64,000 bases of DNA from Rudanella paleaurantiibacter (GTDB lineage: Bacteria; Bacteroidota; Bacteroidia; Cytophagales; Spirosomataceae), in NCBI RefSeq assembly GCF_009184635.1, contig NZ_WELI01000005.1, positions 248,001 to 312,000 of the forward strand. Reading direction: 5' to 3'. Positions 40,273 through 49,797 of this stretch are shown piece by piece (the stretch's first letter is position 1; each line of letters begins with the position of its first letter). The notes under the pieces are model-generated. The model worked only from the letters and a program-made list of their open reading frames with translations. It was not told the DNA's origin and made no database searches. Position numbers and translations under genes: made by a program.

Positions 40273-41532
40273 TTACTTGACCGGCTCTGCAACGAGCGAG
40301 TCCATGTGAAACTGAAACTGTGGCCGCACGTAGCCAGGCCATTTACCGTACCAGGCAACGCCCTCACGGTAATCTTCCACATCGAACGTGAGGCCTTCCT
40401 CCATGTGGTAGAGGGGCGTCACGGTATCTTTCACAATCATCATCGAGATCGTGTACGACCCGTCGTTGAGGAAATACCCCGGAATGGTACACTCACCCGT
40501 AACGAGTCCTTTCCCATAGGGCTGCGACTTAGACCCCACATTGAAAATGCACTCGCCCGTAAGTGAGTTAAGGTGCATGCTCAGGTTAAGGTTGGCGCTG
40601 TCCATCATATTCCAGAACTCGAACCGCACGCGCATGGGTGTCCGTACGTCAATGTGCGTCAGTTTGTCCTGATATTCAGGAATCAACTCAATACGCTTAA
40701 TCCGTACCTGATCGTTGCCGGGCGCTTCTTCGGGTGTGTCCCAGCTCCGGCATAGCCGCGTACGTGATACTTTGCTCAGGTAGGTTGCGATGACAGCGTT
40801 GGTCTCGCCGTTTTCGAGCAACTGACCTTTCTCAAAATACAGCGTTTTATTACAAAGTGCCTGTACCGCCGTCAGGTTATGACTCACGAATAAGATAGTA
40901 CGTCCGCTCGCTGAGTTGTCGCGCATTTTACCCAGACTTTTCTTCTGGAATTCGGCGTCACCTACGGCCAGTACTTCATCCACGATCATGATTTCGGGAT
41001 CGAGGTGGGCCGAAATAGCAAACCCCAGACGCACGTACATGCCTGATGAATAGCGTTTTACGGGCGTATCGAGAAACTTCTCGACCCCGGCGAAATCAAC
41101 AATAGCGTCGAACTGCCGCCGGATTTCGTTGCGCGACATGCCCAGCAGAGAGCCGTTCAGGAAAATGTTTTCACGCCCCGTCAGTTCGGGGTGAAATCCC
41201 GTTCCCACTTCGAGCAGTGAGGCCACCCGTCCCCGAATTTTCACCGAGCCCGTTGTGGGTTCGATAATTCGGCTCAGGATTTTAAGCAGTGTCGACTTTC
41301 CAGCCCCATTATGCCCCACAATCCCTACCCGGTCGCCTTGCTCAATGTTGAAATTCACATCGCGCAGGGCCCAGAACTCCTCATGCGTAACTTCTTCGTC
41401 GTCAGGACGTTTCTTTCCAAACCAGCTTCGCAAATTCTCACTCACCATGTCGCGGAGGGTGGTTCCACCCTTACCCCGCTTGTGGTCAATGATGTAATGC
41501 TTACTTATATTTTCGACCGTAATAACAGACAT
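40273..41532 (-). CDS. wzt: Polysaccharide ABC exporter ATPase, Wzt-like with carbohydrate-binding tail
   Basis: 419 residues. Residues 1-245 are the ABC domain: Walker A GHNGAGKST at 73-81, signature YSSGM at 161-165, Walker B IMIVDE at 181-186. 'TGFHPELTGRENIFLNG' is a hallmark of the Wzt/TagH group. Residues about 255-419 form a beta-rich domain like Wzt-C, which in O-antigen exporters reads the capped end of the glycan ('SMHLNSLTGECIFNVGSKSQ'). It pairs with the permease 82 bases upstream. The first 45 residues have a charged insert typical of this group. Confidence 0.9.
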   Translation of the reverse strand: MSVITVENISKHYIIDHKRGKGGTTLRDMVSENLRSWFGKKRPDDEEVTHEEFWALRDVNFNIEQGDRVGIVGHNGAGKSTLLKILSRIIEPTTGSVKIRGRVASLLEVGTGFHPELTGRENIFLNGSLLGMSRNEIRRQFDAIVDFAGVEKFLDTPVKRYSSGMYVRLGFAISAHLDPEIMIVDEVLAVGDAEFQKKSLGKMRDNSASGRTILFVSHNLTAVQALCNKTLYFEKGQLLENGETNAVIATYLSKVSRTRLCRSWDTPEEAPGNDQVRIKRIELIPEYQDKLTHIDVRTPMRVRFEFWNMMDSANLNLSMHLNSLTGECIFNVGSKSQPYGKGLVTGECTIPGYFLNDGSYTISMMIVKDTVTPLYHMEEGLTFDVEDYREGVAWYGKWPGYVRPQFQFHMDSLVAEPVK

Positions 41533-41614
41533 CTTCGCTTGATTAATGACGCGTAATGGATGGTTCGTAGCAAACTGCGGTCCGAAACCGCCGGGACACT
41601 ACGCCTTGCCCGGC

Positions 41615-42445
41615 TTAAATATCATCCACAAAACTATTCTCCCGCTTGCGGAAGAAATACACCGACAACAGCAAACAGATCAGCACGATAGCCACCGAAT
41701 ACACCAGACTCTGCGGATTGAAATAGGCCTTACCGCCCAGCAACGACCAGCGGAATCCGTCGATAATGCCGACCATCGGGTTGAGCATATAAATCGAGTA
41801 CCAGCGCTCACCCGCTACCAGTCGGCTGCTGTAGGCAATGGGACAGGCATAAAAACCAACCTGTACTATAAACGGAATCAGCTGCCCTATGTCGCGGAAC
41901 CGCACGTTGACCACGGCGAAAAACAATCCGAAGGCAAACGAGGCCAGCACTGCCAAAATCATAAACAGAGGTACAAACAGCAAATGCCAGTCGGGCATAA
42001 ACCGGTACCAGGCCGCCAAGATAATAAACAGCCCGAGCGAAACCAGAAAGTCGATAAAACTAACGGCAATAGAGCTAAGCGGCATAATGAGCCGCGGAAA
42101 ATACACCTTCGTAACCAGATTGGAGTTAAGCGTAACGCTATTGCTCACCTGGGTAAACGCCGTCGAAAAAAACGTCCAGATGGTAATTCCGCCCAACACC
42201 ATCAGGGGGTATGGTACGCCGGGGTCACCCTGAAGCTTAGCCACTTTACTGAACACAAATACCATGATGAGCATGGTAGTCAGCGGCCGAATCAGACCCC
42301 AGGCAGCACCCAAAGCCGTTTGCTTGTACCGAACTGATACGTCGCGCATCGACAGAATGTAGAGCAACTCGCGGTTGCGCCACAAATCACGCCAGTAATG
42401 CCGCTCCGAACGGCCCGCTTTAATTTCAACTTCCTGAACTTTCAT
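41615..42445 (-). CDS. wzm: Polysaccharide ABC exporter permease, Wzm-like
   Basis: 276 residues, six predicted helices of the ABC-2 type. It has 'RELLYILSMRDVSVRYKQTA', 'LGAAWGLIRPLTTMLIMVFV', 'SNSVTLNSNLVTKVYFPRLI' and 'FYACPIAYSSRLVAGERWYS'. The pattern RD..vRYk.t.LG..W....P..... is the Wzm family signature. It transports lipid-linked polysaccharide across the inner membrane with the ATPase at 40273. The C-terminus is 'FFRKRENSFVDDI'. Expressed from the same unit as the Wzz and SLBB genes upstream. Confidence 0.92.
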   Translation of the reverse strand: MKVQEVEIKAGRSERHYWRDLWRNRELLYILSMRDVSVRYKQTALGAAWGLIRPLTTMLIMVFVFSKVAKLQGDPGVPYPLMVLGGITIWTFFSTAFTQVSNSVTLNSNLVTKVYFPRLIMPLSSIAVSFIDFLVSLGLFIILAAWYRFMPDWHLLFVPLFMILAVLASFAFGLFFAVVNVRFRDIGQLIPFIVQVGFYACPIAYSSRLVAGERWYSIYMLNPMVGIIDGFRWSLLGGKAYFNPQSLVYSVAIVLICLLLSVYFFRKRENSFVDDI

Positions 42446-42548
42446 GGTATTTCAGTTTCCAGCTTTGGGTTTGTAGTGGCCGTTTTGAAACAGCCCCGAC
42501 GCCAACACGGTTGCGCCTACTCTTAACCGTAAACCGTAAACTCTAAAA

Positions 42549-43685
42549 TTATCCTTCCTGCATCACCGACCGGTACGTTTCGCGAACGAACACAATCAGC
42601 AAGCTAATAATTAAACCTAACACAATACCGGCCTGCATCGCAATGGATGTCCGAATTTCTTTATACAACGGTAACGATACCGGTTCAATCTCGGTAAAGA
42701 GCGGAGCTTCCTTGATGAGCGACAGGCGCATGTTATCCTGCTGCTGGAGAGCTGCAAAATATTGCTGGCTCAGGAAGGTTGAATTACGGGTCAGGCGGGT
42801 TTCCTGAATCTGTGCCTGAGCCGCTACCACCTGCTGATTCTGATCAATCTGCCGGGCCAGCTGCCGCTCAGTACCGGTCATTACCCGATACAGTGAGTCG
42901 GTACGCTCTTTGAGCAACGTGTACATCTCCCGCGTTTTCTTAGTCTGCTTTTCCCGGTAATCCTCCTCAATCGTTTTGAGGTGAGTTTCTACAAACACCT
43001 TCGTCAGGGCTTCGTCTTCCATGGCAGCCGTGAGCCGCATAAACGAAGACTTACGCTCAGGCTGAGAGACCGCCATTTCCGTAGCAATTCGGGCGTAGAC
43101 CTGCGACATGGCAAGAATCTCCTGCTTATTGTATTCTTCGGGCTTCTTGGCCCGATCAAACGTAAGCGTGCGGAGCGTATCGCTGTCTTCCCACTCTTTA
43201 TCCCGAATGCCACTATGCACGATGTAATAGTTGACCAACAAGGTGTCCTTACCGTTGATCTTCACCGTTTTCATGAGCGTTTTCTCCACAACCGGCCGCG
43301 ACTTGGCGTAGATCATGAAGTTATCCCCCACAAAGATATTTGCGTCGGGTGCGCTGCTGCCGAGACCAAAAGCGCCCGCCAGGGCACCCAACTCACCCAG
43401 GCCACCGCCGGTAGCACCTCCCCCACCGAGGTTGAAGGTAATACCCCCGTTGTAAACGGGCTTACGCTCCTCGGATATGTCAATAATTTTGCCGATGACG
43501 CCACCCAGCACCATCAATACTAGAATCAGTTTCCAATAGCGCTTGAAAACATGCTTCAGCTTAAACACCTGAAGCACAACCGCTTTGGGCGAAAGCTGGT
43601 CGGGAGGTACGGGCCGAACCAATGGAGCAGGTACTTCACTCATATTGGTAACAGGGGTATTCGGATTCATAAGGTCTTTAGGCAA
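42549..43685 (-). CDS. Wzz/chain-length co-polymerase
   Basis: 378 residues with the Wzz layout: a first helix near residues 50-68 (RYWKLILVLMVLGGVIGKI), a long periplasmic coiled-coil part, and a second helix near residues 345-368 followed by 'FVRETYRSV'. A Gly-rich loop (residues 84-110, 'GGGGATGGGLGELG') is an insertion typical of Bacteroidota proteins. The Tyr-kinase domain of BY-kinases is absent. It likely regulates the chain length of the glycan and works with the SLBB exporter, which abuts it (stop to start spacing zero). Confidence 0.88.
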   Translation of the reverse strand: MPKDLMNPNTPVTNMSEVPAPLVRPVPPDQLSPKAVVLQVFKLKHVFKRYWKLILVLMVLGGVIGKIIDISEERKPVYNGGITFNLGGGGATGGGLGELGALAGAFGLGSSAPDANIFVGDNFMIYAKSRPVVEKTLMKTVKINGKDTLLVNYYIVHSGIRDKEWEDSDTLRTLTFDRAKKPEEYNKQEILAMSQVYARIATEMAVSQPERKSSFMRLTAAMEDEALTKVFVETHLKTIEEDYREKQTKKTREMYTLLKERTDSLYRVMTGTERQLARQIDQNQQVVAAQAQIQETRLTRNSTFLSQQYFAALQQQDNMRLSLIKEAPLFTEIEPVSLPLYKEIRTSIAMQAGIVLGLIISLLIVFVRETYRSVMQEG

Positions 43686-46259
43686 TTACGGCGCAACACG
43701 CGTCAGGGCGATAATCAGGCCGATTACGGATAACAACGATGAAATAGTGCCAGCGGTAGAAGCCAAAATCTGCTGTGGCGTCAAAGGCACTCCGGTCTTC
43801 TTAGGAACAATGATTTCCGAGCCCGGCTCTACCCGTGGGTACACGTTGAAGAACATGAACTTGCGGGTCCGGTCCACAGAACCATTCGCGTAGAGCACAT
43901 ACGATTTCCGACGCTGTGACCGGTCGGTAAATCCGCCGGCCTGGGCTACATAGTCCTGGAACGTCTGACCGGGCCGGTATTTTACCGTGGTCGGTAACAT
44001 CAGTTCACCCTGCAAACGAACCGTTTCAAGTCGTTTTGGAATACGCAGAAGGTCGTCTTCCAATAACAGAATATCTTCGCTCGAGCCTGGGCTCTGCAAA
44101 ATCTTTTGCAGGTTAATACCTATCGATTCCGTTTTAGTCGGACTTACTTCTTCGATTTGAACAACACCTTTCCGGCTATCATCCGAAATTTCATTGACAG
44201 ATCGTTGGCGAATCGCTAACTCCTCTTCGCTCAGTTTAACTGTCCGGATTAGGGTCGCTCCCTCCACATAGGCAAACGGCGACAGACCACCAGCAGCCGT
44301 TACCAGATCCGATATTTTCTGATCTTTCCGAACGATTGGGTACTGACCGGGCAAAAGCACTTCACCTTCGATACGAGCATAGGTCTGCACCTGATAATTG
44401 GGCGACCGACGCACGATGACCTGATCGAATGGCTGCAACACAAACTTGCTGTCGGTACCTTTAATGGTCAGATCCCGGTCAATGTTGAACCGGAACGCTT
44501 CAGCAACAGACGCATTGGTTGAAGTCACGTCAACGTCTTTTTTCCGCCGAATCACCTCGATCTGGGCCGACGAAGCAGACTCTTTTAGGCCACCGGCCCG
44601 CAGAATCAGGTCTTCGAGCGTCATGTTGGCTACATATTGGAAGCCTTCTGAGGGCTGGTTTACCTCACCCTGAATGGATACACTGGCTCCTTCGGCCAAT
44701 TCGAATTTCGATGTTACGATAATCTGGTCTTCCCGTTGCAGCGGAATATCGGCTGCAGAGCCGTTCAGAATATCGGCCAGGTTTACGGATAAGTTTTCCA
44801 CCGCCAAGTCTTCACGCGTACGCACAATCTGAACGCGGCCCGTGAAGGCATCGCCTTTGAGACCTTCAGCGTTGTTAATCAACTGACGCAAAGTCTTGTT
44901 CTGATCGAGCGAGTAGCGGCCAGGCCGGAAAACGGCCCCCTGCACTGTCACCTGGTTTTCGAAGCGATCTAGCAACTGCTCTACGTTCACAATGTCGCCG
45001 TCCTGCATCACAAATGCCTTATACTGATCCTGTGTCACATCGATCACTTTACGCTCACGGTCGGTCAGGCGGGTTACTTTCACCCGATTTTTGTACGCAT
45101 TGGCGGCAAAGTCTCCGGCGTAAAAGAGCAGACGATCCATTGTCTCGCCGGGCAGCATTTCAAAGATATTGTTCCGGTTCACGGTGCCGGTAATCTCGAC
45201 CCGGCTCACGTACTTACCAAACCGAATAATATCGCCATCCTGTAAACGGACGTCGTTACGCTGAACGCCTGTCAACAGGTAATCGTACAGGTCAAGTGTT
45301 GTCAGTACCCGGTTGTTACGAATCAGACTTACCCGGCGGTATGAGCCCAACACATCGGGGCCACCGGCCTGATAAATCGCGTTCATAGCCGTCGATAGCG
45401 ACGACAAAACGTACGTACCGGGCTTGAACGCTTCGCCCAATACCGATACCCGGATGCTACGGACAGCACCCAGCGTTACCTCAAGATACGTATTCTGGGC
45501 GCCGTACTGACTATTTTTCAAGCCGACAAATTTGGTCGACAGCCGATTGGCAATGCGTGCCTTGGCGGCTTCTACGGTAAGGCCCAATACCGATACCGGC
45601 CCAATACCACTATTTTGCTTGAAATACACATACCCCTCATTCGACACTGTCTGACTGAAATCAGCTTCGGTGTACCCATACAACAGAATGTTCAGGGCAT
45701 CGCCGGGGCCAACTACATAGTTACGGGGCGTAGCAATGGTTGTTGAGGGCTGAAAAGGATTCTGATTATTCGAGTTGTTGAAGATTTCGTACCCGAACAG
45801 CTTCTGGCGGAGTTGTTCACGCTCGCGCCGACGGGCTGCCTGGTAACCATCTTCAATGGCTTCCTCTTGTGTTTTGGGCTCATCGGGCGTCTGCTGATCG
45901 GGCGCAATGCCATCAGCGGGTTGGCTACCATCTGTTACACCGGCACCTTGGCCATTAGCACCTTGCGGTGTTAAAGCCCCATTGGCACCACGGCCAGTCT
46001 GGTTTTGTCCGTTGGCCGGAACATTAGCCGGGGTGGTTCCCCGGTTAGAGCCCGGCGCGGTAACGCCCGGCTGCCCGGCCCGACCAGGTTGTGCGTTGCC
46101 CGGTACCACAACTCCTCCTGGTAATGTAGCCCCCGGACGGGCACCACCCGGCAGTGCCGATGGCTGTGCACTCGGCGCCGATGGTGTTACCTGCGCATTT
46201 GTTTGCGGAATCTGAGCCAACAGCCCAACCAGAACGAAAGAAAGGGCCGGCTTAAGCAT
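43686..46259 (-). CDS. SLBB-domain outer-membrane polysaccharide export protein
   Basis: About 857 residues from ATG at 46259 (MLKPALSFVLVGLLAQIPQT), giving a signal peptide cleaved after T-N-A; an in-frame ATG at 46343 or 46325 is possible but puts the hydrophobic stretch internally. A low-complexity Pro/Gly/Asn/Gln linker (about residues 25-125) precedes the poly-export domain ('NYVVGPGDALNILLYGY') and several SLBB domains ('RIEGEVLLPGQYPIVRKDQK' and repeats of V.V.G.V..PG.Y). The C-terminal helix is 'ILASTAGTISSLLSVIG'. It is Wza-like but much larger and would form the outer-membrane exit. Confidence 0.87.
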   Translation of the reverse strand: MLKPALSFVLVGLLAQIPQTNAQVTPSAPSAQPSALPGGARPGATLPGGVVVPGNAQPGRAGQPGVTAPGSNRGTTPANVPANGQNQTGRGANGALTPQGANGQGAGVTDGSQPADGIAPDQQTPDEPKTQEEAIEDGYQAARRREREQLRQKLFGYEIFNNSNNQNPFQPSTTIATPRNYVVGPGDALNILLYGYTEADFSQTVSNEGYVYFKQNSGIGPVSVLGLTVEAAKARIANRLSTKFVGLKNSQYGAQNTYLEVTLGAVRSIRVSVLGEAFKPGTYVLSSLSTAMNAIYQAGGPDVLGSYRRVSLIRNNRVLTTLDLYDYLLTGVQRNDVRLQDGDIIRFGKYVSRVEITGTVNRNNIFEMLPGETMDRLLFYAGDFAANAYKNRVKVTRLTDRERKVIDVTQDQYKAFVMQDGDIVNVEQLLDRFENQVTVQGAVFRPGRYSLDQNKTLRQLINNAEGLKGDAFTGRVQIVRTREDLAVENLSVNLADILNGSAADIPLQREDQIIVTSKFELAEGASVSIQGEVNQPSEGFQYVANMTLEDLILRAGGLKESASSAQIEVIRRKKDVDVTSTNASVAEAFRFNIDRDLTIKGTDSKFVLQPFDQVIVRRSPNYQVQTYARIEGEVLLPGQYPIVRKDQKISDLVTAAGGLSPFAYVEGATLIRTVKLSEEELAIRQRSVNEISDDSRKGVVQIEEVSPTKTESIGINLQKILQSPGSSEDILLLEDDLLRIPKRLETVRLQGELMLPTTVKYRPGQTFQDYVAQAGGFTDRSQRRKSYVLYANGSVDRTRKFMFFNVYPRVEPGSEIIVPKKTGVPLTPQQILASTAGTISSLLSVIGLIIALTRVAP

Positions 46260-46572
46260 TGATGAAGTGAGACGGTGGCGTAATGGCCGGTCTTGAGCCG
46301 GTGAATGGCACGAATCTTTTTGCATATTTTTTAGATGCATCATCTACATCGTTGGGCTAAACCCTAATTTGAAGGCTAAACGTCGGGCCCGCTGAAATCG
46401 TACTTTTCTTTATTTAGGTAGCAAAGTAAACGAACTTTCACCGCATTCTAAACAGTTTTCTATTTGGCGGAATTTTTCGTATCTTGCTACTCAAGAATTT
46501 CAGTCGTTTTCCATTTTTGCATTTTACCCCGAAAGTTCCTCTACGCTGTTTGTAGAGTTTGTTAACTGCTTT
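46260..46572. other. Divergent intergenic region (export operon / topoisomerase)
   Basis: It separates the SLBB export gene (-) and the topoisomerase gene (+). On the minus strand TTTACTTTGC (46421-46430) and on the plus strand CATTTTTG (46512-46519) each approximate a -7 box with one mismatch, so both promoters probably lie here. No ORF or RNA was recognised. The 84 bases next to the export gene may be coding if an earlier start is used. Confidence 0.4.
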
Positions 46573-48465
46573 ATGACCAATAACACCACTAAGACAGTTC
46601 AGTACGATGAAGATAGTATTCGGTCTCTGGATTGGCGCGAACATATCCGCCTACGACCGGGGATGTACATCGGTAAACTGGGCGACGGTTCGGCAGCTGA
46701 CGATGGTATCTATGTGTTACTGAAAGAGGTCGTGGATAACTGTATCGATGAACACGTTATGGGCCACGGCAAAAACATTGATATCAAAGTAACCGACCAC
46801 CGGGTCGAAATCCGGGATTACGGACGCGGTATTCCGCTCGGTAAGGTGGTCGAGGTTGTTTCCAAAATCAATACCGGTGGCAAATACGACTCGGGGGCAT
46901 TCCAGAAATCGGTAGGTCTCAATGGCGTGGGTACCAAGGCCGTCAATGCACTATCGTCGTATTTCAAAGTACAGTCGTATAGAGAGGGCAGGTCGGTATG
47001 GGCCGAGTTTGCGCAGGGCATTCTGAAAAACACCGGCGAAGAGACCACCACTGAGCGTAACGGTACTCTGGTCTGCTTTGAACCCGACGATTCGGTGTTC
47101 AAGAACTTCCATTACATACCGCAGTTTCTGGAGAACATGATCTGGAACTACTGCTACCTGAATGCGGGTCTGACCATTACCTTCAACCGGCAGAAGTACG
47201 TTTCGCAGAATGGTTTGCTCGACCTGCTTCGGAACAAAACGGATGAAGATGCGCTCCGCTACCCGATCATTCACCTGAAAGGGCAGGATCTGGAGATTGC
47301 TCTGACCCACGGCAACCAGTACGGTGAAGAATACTACTCGTTTGTGAACGGACAGTACACCACGCAGGGAGGTACGCACCTGGCAGCCCTGCGCGAAGCC
47401 GTCGTGAAAACCGTTCGCGAGCACTTTGGTAAAGATTACGATGCGTCGGACGTGCGCGCCAGCATCATTGCGGCCGTAAGTATCCGGGTACAGGAGCCTG
47501 TTTTCGAGTCCCAAACAAAAACAAAGCTGGGCTCCATCAACATGGCGCCCGATGCCGATGCCCCTTCGGTACGTTCGTTTGTGCTTGATTTTGTCAAGGA
47601 GCGGCTCGACGACTTCCTGCACATGAACCCCACCGTTCGGGATGCGCTGAAAAAACGGATTGAGCAGTCGGAACGGGAGCGTAAAGAACTGGCCGGGATC
47701 AAGAAACTGGCCAACGAGCGCGCCAAAAAAGCGAACCTGCACAACCGTAAACTTCGCGACTGCCGCCTGCACCTGACCGATCAGAAAGGCGAAGATCAGC
47801 TCGAAACCACCTTGTTTATCACCGAGGGAGACTCGGCAAGCGGGTCGATTACCAAGTCACGGAATGTACAGACGCAGGCTGTGTTCAGCCTGCGCGGCAA
47901 ACCCCTCAACTGCTTTGGCCTCACCAAAAAGGTAGTCTACGAAAACGAGGAGTTTAACCTCTTGCAACACGCCCTCGACATTGAAGACGGTCTGGACTCG
48001 CTCCGCTACAACCGGATTGTGATTGCCACCGACGCCGACGTCGACGGAATGCACATCCGCTTGCTGATGCTGACGTTTTTCCTTCAGTTTTTCCCGGATC
48101 TGGTGCGTAACGGTCACCTGTATATTCTGGAAACACCCCTCTTCCGGGTTCGGAATCCGAAAAATCACAAGGAAACTGTCTACTGCTACTCGGAAGACGA
48201 AAAGCAGAAAGCGATCAACAAGCTAACCAAGAGCGGCAAAAAAGTCGAGATCACCCGTTTCAAAGGACTCGGCGAGATTTCGCCCGATGAGTTTGGATTA
48301 TTCATTGGCGAAAACATGCGACTGGAGCCGGTAATCATGGAAAAAGAAACATCGATTCCGAAGCTCCTGAGTTATTTCATGGGTAAAAACACGCCCGACC
48401 GGCAGCGATTTATTATCGACAACCTGCGCATTGAAAAAGACGTAGAAGATGTAGCGCTGGTATAA
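46573..48465 (+). CDS. parE: DNA topoisomerase IV subunit B (GyrB/ParE type)
   Basis: 630 residues. GHKL ATPase motifs: EVVDNCIDE at 52-60, [11 protein letters not shown], and [13 protein letters not shown]. The transducer domain follows, then the Toprim domain with EGDSASGS near 418 and DADVDG near 486, and a C-terminal '[13 protein letters not shown]'. Its length and lack of the large gyrase B insert fit the Bacteroidota ParE form. The partner subunit A is not adjacent; pheA follows after 162 bases. Gyrase B is less likely but not excluded. Confidence 0.9.
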   Translation: MTNNTTKTVQYDEDSIRSLDWREHIRLRPGMYIGKLGDGSAADDGIYVLLKEVVDNCIDEHVMGHGKNIDIKVTDHRVEIRDYGRGIPLGKVVEVVSKINTGGKYDSGAFQKSVGLNGVGTKAVNALSSYFKVQSYREGRSVWAEFAQGILKNTGEETTTERNGTLVCFEPDDSVFKNFHYIPQFLENMIWNYCYLNAGLTITFNRQKYVSQNGLLDLLRNKTDEDALRYPIIHLKGQDLEIALTHGNQYGEEYYSFVNGQYTTQGGTHLAALREAVVKTVREHFGKDYDASDVRASIIAAVSIRVQEPVFESQTKTKLGSINMAPDADAPSVRSFVLDFVKERLDDFLHMNPTVRDALKKRIEQSERERKELAGIKKLANERAKKANLHNRKLRDCRLHLTDQKGEDQLETTLFITEGDSASGSITKSRNVQTQAVFSLRGKPLNCFGLTKKVVYENEEFNLLQHALDIEDGLDSLRYNRIVIATDADVDGMHIRLLMLTFFLQFFPDLVRNGHLYILETPLFRVRNPKNHKETVYCYSEDEKQKAINKLTKSGKKVEITRFKGLGEISPDEFGLFIGENMRLEPVIMEKETSIPKLLSYFMGKNTPDRQRFIIDNLRIEKDVEDVALV

Positions 48466-48469
48466 ACAG

Positions 48470-48584
48470 CGAACAGTGAACAACAAACAGTGTTTTTTAC
48501 TGATAGTAGGGGATTTGTTTGCCTAACTGTACTTTTGTCGTACAATTCATTCATTACGACTTACTGTTGGTTGTTCACTGTTCG
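48470..48584. repeat. Intergenic inverted repeat of GAACAGTGAACAAC words
   Basis: 48470-48491 and 48563-48584 are inverted copies of 22 bases with one mismatch, enclosing 71 bases. The unit AAACAGCGAACAGTGAA (48464-48480) is repeated exactly at 61783-61799. Further GTTCGTT and CACTG words continue to the pheA start. Confidence 0.75.
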
Positions 48585-48627
48585 TTATCAACTGTTCGTT
48601 GATCACTGACCACTGTTACCTGTTCCA

Positions 48628-49701
48628 ATGACCCTCCAGAATTTACGCGACCAAATCGACTCCCTCGACGATCAACTTCTCCAACTCCTTAATCAACGCA
48701 TGAATTTTGTTCGTCAGGTAGGCGAACTCAAGCGTTCAACCAACTCGATTATTTATAGACCCGAGCGCGAACGGCAGATTCTGGATCGGATGAATGCTCT
48801 GAACGGCGGACCACTAAGCGAGTCGGCGCTGGAAGCGATTTTTTTGGAGATTTTCGCGGCTGCCCGTAACATGGAACTGCCTGAGCGGGTCGCGTTTTTG
48901 GGGCCTGAGGGAAGCTTCACCCATCAGGCGGCCGAAAGCCGGTTTGGTGCCGTAAGTGCTTACATGGCCCAACCCACGATCCGGTCGGTGTTTGAGAGCG
49001 TCGAAACAGGTCGGGCCCGGTTTGGGGTGGTGCCCATTGAAAACAATCAGGAGGGTGTGGTCAACGAAACCATTGACCTGCTCAACGAGAAAAACCTCAT
49101 GATTGCGGCCGAAGCCGAGATTGCCGTGCACTTTACCTTTGCGACTCAGACCGATAATCTGGCCGACATCACGCACATCTACTCCAAAGACATTGCGTTC
49201 CGGCAGTGCAGCAAATTCCTGAACGATTCGTTTGATGGCTTGCAGGCCGAAATGGTGCCTGTGGAGTCAACGTCGAAGGCCGCCAAAATGGCCGCACAGC
49301 AGCCCCGTACGGCCGCTATCTGTTCGCATATTGCGGCCAAGTTATTTGGCGTACCAGTTCTGTTTGATAACATCGAGGATTCGAACCTCAACCGCACCCG
49401 GTTTCTCCTGTTAGCCAAGGACTTCCGCAATGAACCGAGCGGACGCGACAAAACCACCCTGATTGCCCGTCTTCAAAACTCCAATTCACCGGGTGTACTG
49501 GCCGAGTTTCTGCAGGAGTTCAACGCGCGGGGTATTAACCTGACCAAGATTGAAAGCCGCCCTCTCCGCGAAGGAGCCACCTTCCGCTACTGGTTCCTGC
49601 TCGAATGCGAAGGTCACGCCGACGACCCGGCCCTTCAGGAGATTCTCAACCACCATACCGCTGATGTGAAGTGGCTGGGAAGTTATGTACGGGTATCATA
49701 A
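48628..49701 (+). CDS. pheA: Bifunctional chorismate mutase / prephenate dehydratase
   Basis: 357 residues making phenylpyruvate in phenylalanine synthesis. Residues 1-85 are the AroQ-type mutase ('LRDQIDSLDDQLLQLLNQRM', 'RPERERQILDRM'). The dehydratase starts near 88 ('VAFLGPEGSFTHQAAESRFG') and includes the catalytic T-R-F near 255 in 'NRTRFLLLAKD'. The ACT regulatory domain near 275-357 has the Phe-binding GVL and 'IESRP' (near 308). All motifs are intact. No other aromatic gene is adjacent. It may be subject to feedback inhibition by Phe. Confidence 0.94.
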   Translation: MTLQNLRDQIDSLDDQLLQLLNQRMNFVRQVGELKRSTNSIIYRPERERQILDRMNALNGGPLSESALEAIFLEIFAAARNMELPERVAFLGPEGSFTHQAAESRFGAVSAYMAQPTIRSVFESVETGRARFGVVPIENNQEGVVNETIDLLNEKNLMIAAEAEIAVHFTFATQTDNLADITHIYSKDIAFRQCSKFLNDSFDGLQAEMVPVESTSKAAKMAAQQPRTAAICSHIAAKLFGVPVLFDNIEDSNLNRTRFLLLAKDFRNEPSGRDKTTLIARLQNSNSPGVLAEFLQEFNARGINLTKIESRPLREGATFRYWFLLECEGHADDPALQEILNHHTADVKWLGSYVRVS

Positions 49702-49712
49702 ATAAATGCAGA

Positions 49713-49770
49713 AAATGAAAAGGGAGGAAGGAGAAAGGGTTGCCCTTTTCTCTTTCCTCCCTTTTCATTT
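49713..49770. terminator. Long purine/pyrimidine inverted repeat between convergent genes
   Basis: 49713-49739 (AAATGAAAAGGGAGGAAGGA...) and 49743-49770 form an almost complete inverted repeat of about 27 bases with a single mismatch and one indel around a 3-base loop. It sits between pheA (+) and the RecD-like helicase (-), so it is a likely bidirectional terminator. Further CCTTTTCCCC words continue to 49797. Confidence 0.7.
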
Positions 49771-49797
49771 CCTCCTTTTCCCCTTTTTCTTTCTCCC

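Noticed and set aside
46951-47772. A 273-codon minus-strand open frame opposite the topoisomerase gene
   Set aside because: The plus strand carries intact GHKL and Toprim motifs; the antisense frame is a shadow.
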